DNA of 64,000 nucleotides from positions 62,001 to 126,000 of the forward strand of contig NZ_JAEUGD010000042.1 in the NCBI RefSeq assembly GCF_016775155.1, written 5' to 3'. Below are positions 59,167-64,000 of the stretch, piece by piece. Under the pieces are notes generated by a model that saw only the letters and a list, made by a program, of their open reading frames with translations, had not been told where the DNA came from and did no database searches. Made by a program: the position numbers and the translations under genes. This stretch comes from Fulvivirga marina (lineage in GTDB: Bacteria > Bacteroidota > Bacteroidia > Cytophagales > Cyclobacteriaceae). Position 1 is the first letter of the stretch. Each line of letters starts with the position of its first letter.

Positions 59167-59496
59167 ATGGCTGAGGATAATAAAGAAAAAAAAGAGAATC
59201 CCAATCAGATAAACATCGAATTATCTGAAGAGGTTGCCGAAGGAGTTTATTCGAATCTGGCGATGATAGCCCATTCGAATAGCGAATTCGTTATAGACTT
59301 TATTCGTCTGATGCCGGGTGTACCAAAGGCAAAAGTTAAGTCCAGGATAGTAATAACTCCTGAACATGCAAAACGGTTACTAACGGCTTTGAATGAAAAT
59401 ATTCATAAGTACGAAGAGACTTTTGGTCCCATTAAAAAGACTGAAGAAGCCCCTAAATTTCCAATTAATTTTGGAGGGACTGTTGGGGAGGCCTGA
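59167..59496 (+). CDS. DUF3467 domain-containing protein
   Basis: A 109-residue small protein with INIELSEEVAEGVYSNLAMIAHS (in two parts, residues 15-37), EFVIDFIRLMPGVPKAKVKSRIV and TPEHAKRLLTALNENI, matching the DUF3467 family. Placement directly after rpoC, two bases from its stop, is common in Bacteroidota and suggests a role linked to transcription, but no function is known to me. A strong terminator follows. Confidence 0.88.
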   Translation: MAEDNKEKKENPNQINIELSEEVAEGVYSNLAMIAHSNSEFVIDFIRLMPGVPKAKVKSRIVITPEHAKRLLTALNENIHKYEETFGPIKKTEEAPKFPINFGGTVGEA

Positions 59497-59529
59497 TACA
59501 CTGAAGGAATCTGTGTATCAATAGAAAAT

Positions 59530-59564
59530 AAATTCAACCCGAAGTATTGCTTCGGGTTGAATTT
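59530..59564 (+). terminator. Terminator at the end of the rpoBC unit
   Basis: A perfect 15-bp stem, AAATTCAACCCGAAG with CTTCGGGTTGAATTT, around a 5-base loop, followed by ATTATATAAA; GC-rich at the loop side. Confidence 0.85.
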
Positions 59565-59578
59565 ATTATATAAAGTAT

Positions 59579-59609
59579 TTGATAAGTAAGACTGTTTTTT
59601 TTAACTTTG
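59579..59609 (+). promoter_or_regulatory. Promoter of the rpsL operon
   Basis: TTG (59579-59581), 20 bases, then TAACTTTG (59602-59609), a full Bacteroidota promoter, about 45 bases before rpsL. Confidence 0.7.
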
Positions 59610-59655
59610 CAGTCCGAATTTTAAAATGGAATAAAAACTAAAGAAAGAAATATAA

Positions 59656-60030
59656 ATGCCTACTATTCAACAATTGGTTAGAAAGGGTAGAAAGAAGTTG
59701 GTAACTAAATCCAAATCGCCTGCTCTTGATTCATGTCCACAAAGGCGAGGTGTTTGTACCAGGGTGTACACTACTACACCTAAGAAGCCTAACTCTGCTA
59801 TGAGAAAAGTGGCAAGGGTAAGATTAACAAACGGTAAAGAAGTTAACGCTTATATACCGGGCGAAGGCCATAATTTACAGGAACACTCGATCGTATTGAT
59901 CAGAGGGGGAAGAGTAAAGGACTTGCCAGGTGTAAGATATCATATCATTAGAGGTGCACTGGATACTGCTGGTGTTAATGGTAGGTTGCAAAGAAGATCA
60001 AAATATGGTGCTAAAAGGCCCAAGAAATAA
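59656..60030 (+). CDS. rpsL: 30S ribosomal protein S12
   Basis: A 124-residue protein of the decoding centre with [17 protein letters not shown] and [20 protein letters not shown]. The lysines and residues linked with streptomycin resistance are in their wild-type state. First gene of the str-type operon. Confidence 0.98.
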   Translation: MPTIQQLVRKGRKKLVTKSKSPALDSCPQRRGVCTRVYTTTPKKPNSAMRKVARVRLTNGKEVNAYIPGEGHNLQEHSIVLIRGGRVKDLPGVRYHIIRGALDTAGVNGRLQRRSKYGAKRPKK

Positions 60031-60044
60031 ATAAGTAGAAAATA

Positions 60045-60512
60045 ATGAGAAAAGCTAAACCAAAGAAAAGGTATATCCTGCCAGATCCTAAATTTCAGGA
60101 TACTCTTGTTACCAAGTTTGTTAACTATCTAATGATTGACGGTAAAAAGAGTACTGCTTATGCTATTTTCTACGAGGCTATGGAGCAAGTAGAAAGTAAG
60201 ACAGGAGAAAATGGCTTGGAGACTTGGAAAAAAGCTCTAAATAATATCATGCCTTCTGTTGAGGTTAAGAGTAGAAGAGTTGGGGGCGCAACATTTCAGG
60301 TGCCAATGGAGGTTAGACCTGAAAGGAAGATCACTCTGGGAATTAAATGGATGATTAGATATGCTCGTCTTCGTGGAGAAAAGACTATGAGAGACAGACT
60401 GGCGGGTGAGATTATTGCAGCTTCAAAAGGAGAAGGTGCTGCAGTTAAGAAAAAGGATGATACGCACAGAATGGCTGAGGCGAATAAGGCATTTTCACAC
60501 TTTAGATTTTAA
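60045..60512 (+). CDS. rpsG: 30S ribosomal protein S7
   Basis: A 155-residue protein that nucleates the 30S head. Blocks [42 protein letters not shown] and [20 protein letters not shown] are diagnostic. It lies between rpsL and fusA with 14- and 11-base gaps. Confidence 0.98.
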   Translation: MRKAKPKKRYILPDPKFQDTLVTKFVNYLMIDGKKSTAYAIFYEAMEQVESKTGENGLETWKKALNNIMPSVEVKSRRVGGATFQVPMEVRPERKITLGIKWMIRYARLRGEKTMRDRLAGEIIAASKGEGAAVKKKDDTHRMAEANKAFSHFRF

Positions 60513-60523
60513 TATCTGTTACA

Positions 60524-62638
60524 ATGGCAAGAGATCTTAGATTAACGAGAAACATAGGTATCGCTGCACACATCGATGCTGGAAAAACTACTACTACAGA
60601 GCGAATCCTGTATTATACTGGAGTAAGCCACAAGATAGGAGAGGTACACGACGGTGCTGCAACTATGGACTGGATGGAGCAGGAGCAAGAAAGGGGTATT
60701 ACAATTACTTCTGCTGCGACAACAGTATTCTGGCCTTACAAAGGTGACAATTATCATATTAATATTATTGATACTCCTGGACACGTTGACTTTACGGTTG
60801 AGGTGAATAGATCTTTGAGGGTATTGGATGGTTTAGTTTTCTTATTTAGTGCGGTTGATGGTGTTGAGCCTCAATCAGAAACTAACTGGAGACTTGCAGA
60901 TAATTATAAAGTTGCTAGAATCGGATTTGTAAATAAAATGGACCGTGACGGTGCCGATTTCTTAAACGTGTGTAAGCAGGTTAAGGAGATGTTAGGTACT
61001 AAAGCAGTTCCACTTCAATTACCAATTGGAGCTGAAGCTTCTTTCAAAGGAGTTGTAGACCTTGTTGAAATGAAAGCAATGGTTTGGAACGAGGATGACA
61101 TGGGAATGACATTCAACGAAATTGACATTCCTGAGGATATGAAGGAAGAGGTGGATGAGTATAGAGAGCATTTATTAGAGTCTGTTGCCGAGTACGATGA
61201 GACTTTAATGGAAAAATACTTTGAGGATCCTGATTCAATATCTAGAGATGAAGTAGTGGCAGCTTTGAGAAAAGCTACCATTGACTTGGCTTTCGTGCCA
61301 ATGATGTGTGGTTCAGCCTTTAAAAATAAAGGAGTACAAACTATGCTAAACTATGTAATGGAGCTTTTACCATCTCCGTTAGATAGAGATAATATTGTTG
61401 GTGTAAATCCAGATACAGACGAGAAAATCTCTAGAAAGCCTTCAACTGAAGAACCTTTCTCAGCATTGGCATTTAAGATTGCTACCGACCCATTCGTAGG
61501 TCGTCTATGTTTTGTGAGATCGTATTCTGGGCTACTTGATTCAGGTTCGTATGTGTTTAATACCCGTACGAATAAAAAGGAAAGAATTTCTCGTATTTTC
61601 CAAATGCATGCTAACAAGCAAAATCAAATTGAACAGTTGCATGCTGGTGATATAGCTGCAGTAGTAGGTTTTAAGGATATAAAGACAGGAGATACGCTTT
61701 GTAACGAGAATCATAAAATTGTTCTCGAGTCAATGGTATTCCCTGAGCCTGTAATTGGATACGCAATTGAGCCTAAAACTCAGGCCGATGTTGATAAAAT
61801 GGGTATGGCAATTGCTAAGCTCGTTGAGGAAGATCCTACGCTACAAGTAAATACAGATGAAGAAACTGGTCAGACTATCCTAAGGGGTATGGGTGAGCTT
61901 CACTTAGATATCATCATGGATCGTTTGAAAAGAGAGTTCAAAGTAGAAGTTAACCAAGGTGCTCCTCAAGTAGCATACAAGGAAACTATAACTTCGCTGG
62001 TTGATCATAAGGAGGTATACAAAAAGCAGACCGGTGGTAAAGGTAAGTTTGCCGATATCGTCTTCAAATTAAGTCCAGCCGATCCAGATGAGGATGGAGT
62101 GATTAAGCCAGGATTACAATTCGTTAATAGTATTACAGGTGGTGTGATACCAAAAGAGTTTATCCCAGCCATTCAAAAAGGTTTCGATCAGGCTATGAGC
62201 AACGGACCTTTGGCAGGATACCCAATTGAGGCTATGAAAGTTGAGTTGTACCACGGAAGTTTCCACGATGTTGACTCAGATGCCCTTTCTTTTGAGTTAG
62301 CGGCTAGGCTAGGATTCAAAGCTGCTGCTAAGCAAGCAGGACCTCAACTACTAGAACCAATTATGAAGGTAGAAGTGGTGACTCCTGATGAGTATACAGG
62401 TTCAGTTACAGGTGATTTGAACAAGCGTAGGGGATTGATGAAAGGTATGGATACCAAAGGAGCTGCTCAGGTTATTAAAGCTGATGTGCCTTTATCAGAA
62501 CTGTTCGGGTATGTTACTGACCTTAGAACTATTACTTCAGGTAGAGCTACTGCATCGTTGACGTTCTCACACTACGATCCAGTTCCTAAGAACCTTGCTG
62601 ACAAAGTAATAGAAGAAGTTAAAGGAGCAGCCGTTTAA
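60524..62638 (+). CDS. fusA: Elongation factor G
   Basis: Translocation GTPase of 704 residues. P-loop AHIDAGKT at 15-22, [11 protein letters not shown] (switch I), [16 protein letters not shown], and the domain IV/V blocks [12 protein letters not shown] and [17 protein letters not shown] are all present. Fusidic-acid contact positions were not examined in detail. Follows rpsG in the str-type order. Confidence 0.98.
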   Translation: MARDLRLTRNIGIAAHIDAGKTTTTERILYYTGVSHKIGEVHDGAATMDWMEQEQERGITITSAATTVFWPYKGDNYHINIIDTPGHVDFTVEVNRSLRVLDGLVFLFSAVDGVEPQSETNWRLADNYKVARIGFVNKMDRDGADFLNVCKQVKEMLGTKAVPLQLPIGAEASFKGVVDLVEMKAMVWNEDDMGMTFNEIDIPEDMKEEVDEYREHLLESVAEYDETLMEKYFEDPDSISRDEVVAALRKATIDLAFVPMMCGSAFKNKGVQTMLNYVMELLPSPLDRDNIVGVNPDTDEKISRKPSTEEPFSALAFKIATDPFVGRLCFVRSYSGLLDSGSYVFNTRTNKKERISRIFQMHANKQNQIEQLHAGDIAAVVGFKDIKTGDTLCNENHKIVLESMVFPEPVIGYAIEPKTQADVDKMGMAIAKLVEEDPTLQVNTDEETGQTILRGMGELHLDIIMDRLKREFKVEVNQGAPQVAYKETITSLVDHKEVYKKQTGGKGKFADIVFKLSPADPDEDGVIKPGLQFVNSITGGVIPKEFIPAIQKGFDQAMSNGPLAGYPIEAMKVELYHGSFHDVDSDALSFELAARLGFKAAAKQAGPQLLEPIMKVEVVTPDEYTGSVTGDLNKRRGLMKGMDTKGAAQVIKADVPLSELFGYVTDLRTITSGRATASLTFSHYDPVPKNLADKVIEEVKGAAV

Positions 62639-62649
62639 TTAATAAAGCT

Positions 62650-62955
62650 ATGAATCAGAAAATTAGAATAAAACTTAAGTCATACGATCACAATTTGGTT
62701 GATAAATCATCTGAGAAAATTGTGAGAGCTGTGAAGACTACTGGTGCAGTAGTAAGCGGACCTATTCCTCTTCCGACAATAAAGGAAAAATTTACAGTGT
62801 TGAGATCACCTCACGTAAATAAAAAGTCGAGAGAGCAGTTTCAGCTTTGTACTTACAAAAGACTAGTTGATATCTATTCAAACAGCACAAAAACTGTTGA
62901 CGCTCTAATGAAGCTTGAGCTTCCAAGTGGGGTAGATGTGGAGATCAAAGTCTAA
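62650..62955 (+). CDS. rpsJ: 30S ribosomal protein S10
   Basis: A 101-residue protein with [48 protein letters not shown] (given as blocks) and the C-terminal [11 protein letters not shown]. It closes the rpsL-rpsG-fusA group; in most Bacteroidota rplC and the rest of the S10 group follow, but here a terminator does. Confidence 0.97.
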   Translation: MNQKIRIKLKSYDHNLVDKSSEKIVRAVKTTGAVVSGPIPLPTIKEKFTVLRSPHVNKKSREQFQLCTYKRLVDIYSNSTKTVDALMKLELPSGVDVEIKV

Positions 62956-62979
62956 GTAGGCATACTGAGATTAAAGATA

Positions 62980-63008
62980 AAAAGGCTGATACATTGTATC
63001 GGCCTTTT
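62980..63008 (+). terminator. Terminator after rpsJ
   Basis: AAAAGGCTGATACA (62980-62993) pairs with TGTATCGGCCTTTT (62995-63008) with one G-U pair and a very small loop, followed by T-rich sequence. It ends the rpsL operon. Confidence 0.85.
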
Positions 63009-63093
63009 GTATTATTGAGGCTCTAGTCTAGCCCACTATAGCTTTATTTAAATTAATTCATTTAATTTAGCATAGTAATTAAAACGCTAATTT

Positions 63094-64000
63094 ATGAGTG
63101 ATATATTATATGATGAAGTACCATCACTTGATCTTGCAGATTTCAATAGTGGTGATGAAGCTCGCAGGAGCAAATTTGTAAATGACCTAGGAGAAGCTTA
63201 TAATAATATAGGTTTTGTAGCAATTAAGAATCACTACCTCACCGAAGAGTTATCTCAAAAGTTATATGCAGCTATACAGAAGTTTTTTTCGCTGTCAGAT
63301 GATGTTAAGCAAAAATATGAAATTGATGGACTGGCAGGTCAGCGAGGTTATATAGGCAAAGGAAAGGAGCATGCCAAAGGAAGAAAAACAGGTGACCTAA
63401 AAGAGTTTTTCCATATTGGGCAGGAGGTAACGGACAATGATCCTATAAAGGAGGAGTACCCTGACAATGTTTGGGTCGATGAAGTGCCTGACTTAGAGGC
63501 CATAGGCTTAGAAGTATACAAGCGGTTGGAAAAGACAGGTGTTGAAATGTTGAGAGCGATAGCTCTATACCTTGGTCTTGAGGAGAGCTATTTTGATAAT
63601 AAGGTTAAGAATGGAAACAGCATATTAAGACCTATACATTATTTTCCTATTGATAATCCAGAGGCGGTACCAGATGATGCTGTTAGAGCAGCTGAGCATG
63701 GAGATATTAACCTTATAACTCTCTTAATGGGTGCAAGTGCCGATGGCCTTCAAGTTTTAAGGAGAGATGGTAAATGGATACCTATTACAGCGCTTCCTGA
63801 GCAGCTGGTTGTCAACGTAGGTGATATGTTGGAAAGACATACCAATAAGAAATTAAAGTCTACGATTCATAGAGTGGTTAACCCTCCTAAGGAGCAGATG
63901 AAAACATCTAGATATTCTATTCCATTTTTTATGCATCCTAGGTCTGAAATGGATTTAACCTGTCTTGAGAATTGTGTTGATTCAAATCATCCTAAGGAGT
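63094..64000 (+). CDS. Isopenicillin N synthase-like 2-oxoglutarate/Fe(II) oxygenase (partial, 3' end beyond the window)
   Basis: At least 302 residues; the stop is outside the window. The N-terminal DIOX_N domain starts VPSLDLADFN, with GFVAIKNH and FFSLSDDVKQKYE. The iron-binding triad is complete: His202 and Asp204 in EHGDINLITLL and His259 in STIHRVVNP; the co-substrate R-x-S is Arg273/Ser275 in RYSIPFF. This is the isopenicillin N synthase/gibberellin oxidase family, common in bacteria, where the substrate is generally unknown; it is not evidence for beta-lactam production. It has its own gap after the rpsJ terminator and so probably its own promoter. Confidence 0.9.
   Translation, partial: MSDILYDEVPSLDLADFNSGDEARRSKFVNDLGEAYNNIGFVAIKNHYLTEELSQKLYAAIQKFFSLSDDVKQKYEIDGLAGQRGYIGKGKEHAKGRKTGDLKEFFHIGQEVTDNDPIKEEYPDNVWVDEVPDLEAIGLEVYKRLEKTGVEMLRAIALYLGLEESYFDNKVKNGNSILRPIHYFPIDNPEAVPDDAVRAAEHGDINLITLLMGASADGLQVLRRDGKWIPITALPEQLVVNVGDMLERHTNKKLKSTIHRVVNPPKEQMKTSRYSIPFFMHPRSEMDLTCLENCVDSNHPKE

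Noticed and set aside
63094-64000. Beta-lactam biosynthesis from the isopenicillin N synthase-like gene
   Set aside because: The family is broad and substrate-diverse; no ACV synthetase or other pathway gene is present.

Overview
The window looks like a chromosomal segment from a low-GC member of the Bacteroidota, most likely a Cytophagales-type gliding or marine bacterium. The evidence is: a giant PKD-repeat protein with a C-terminal sorting domain of the type IX secretion system; a GWxTD protein and a DUF2723 protein, both typical of the phylum; promoters of the Bacteroidota form TTG-N19/20-TAnnTTTG; very weak Shine-Dalgarno signals with frequent TTG starts (including rpoB); and the order tRNA-Tyr/Gly/Thr-tuf, tRNA-Trp-secE-nusG-rplKAJL-rpoBC. 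No genus can be fixed from the sequence alone. No complete mobile element, rRNA operon or CRISPR array was seen.

Layout. 1-8450: housekeeping genes on both strands (purD cut by the left edge, recQ, an arabinose-5-phosphate isomerase/mannose-1-phosphate guanylyltransferase pair, rlmB, a secreted GWxTD protein, a methyltransferase). 8452-12195: a large DUF2723 membrane protein and a small membrane protein on the minus strand. 12412-28896: a surface-polysaccharide locus with a UDP-GlcNAc 2-epimerase, a secreted TPR protein, then a tightly packed, translationally coupled run on the plus strand (Wzx-like flippase, glycosyltransferase, AsnB-type amidotransferase, glycosyltransferase, MBOAT acyltransferase, SGNH-like partner, pyruvyltransferase, two glycosyltransferases), a convergent multi-spanning protein that is the best polymerase candidate, and a membrane-anchored methyltransferase. 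28944-32489: a T9SS cargo protein with a six-unit propeller-like N-terminus and seven PKD-like repeats. 32671-45589: regulators and metabolism (Lrp/AsnC, a PyrR-like phosphoribosyltransferase, an orphan PAS histidine kinase, panB, trkH/trkA, a Cys-rich CAP protein, monomeric isocitrate dehydrogenase, ribH, a TPR membrane protein, pdhA, recF, a DciA-like protein). 45656-62955: the translation/transcription block (four tRNAs, one degenerate tRNA-like copy, tuf, secE, nusG, four ribosomal protein genes, rpoBC, a DUF3467 protein, rpsL, rpsG, fusA, rpsJ). It ends in a strong terminator instead of running on into rplC. 63094-64000: an isopenicillin N synthase-like Fe(II)/2-oxoglutarate oxygenase cut by the right edge.

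The polysaccharide genes fit a Wzx/Wzy-type pathway: the epimerase makes UDP-ManNAc, the glycosyltransferases build a repeat unit, the amidotransferase, acyltransferase and pyruvyltransferase decorate it, and the flippase exports it. The initiating phosphosugar transferase and the export/chain-length proteins are not in this window. The most unusual structural feature is a gapless 116-bp imperfect direct repeat (12249-12364 and 13813-13928) bracketing the epimerase gene; one copy is the immediate leader and start codon of the secreted TPR gene. This suggests that the epimerase segment was inserted, or arose by duplication, at that leader. I did not find a clearly new multi-gene system; the repeat, the degenerate tRNA and the interrupted S10 gene order are the observations I would check first.
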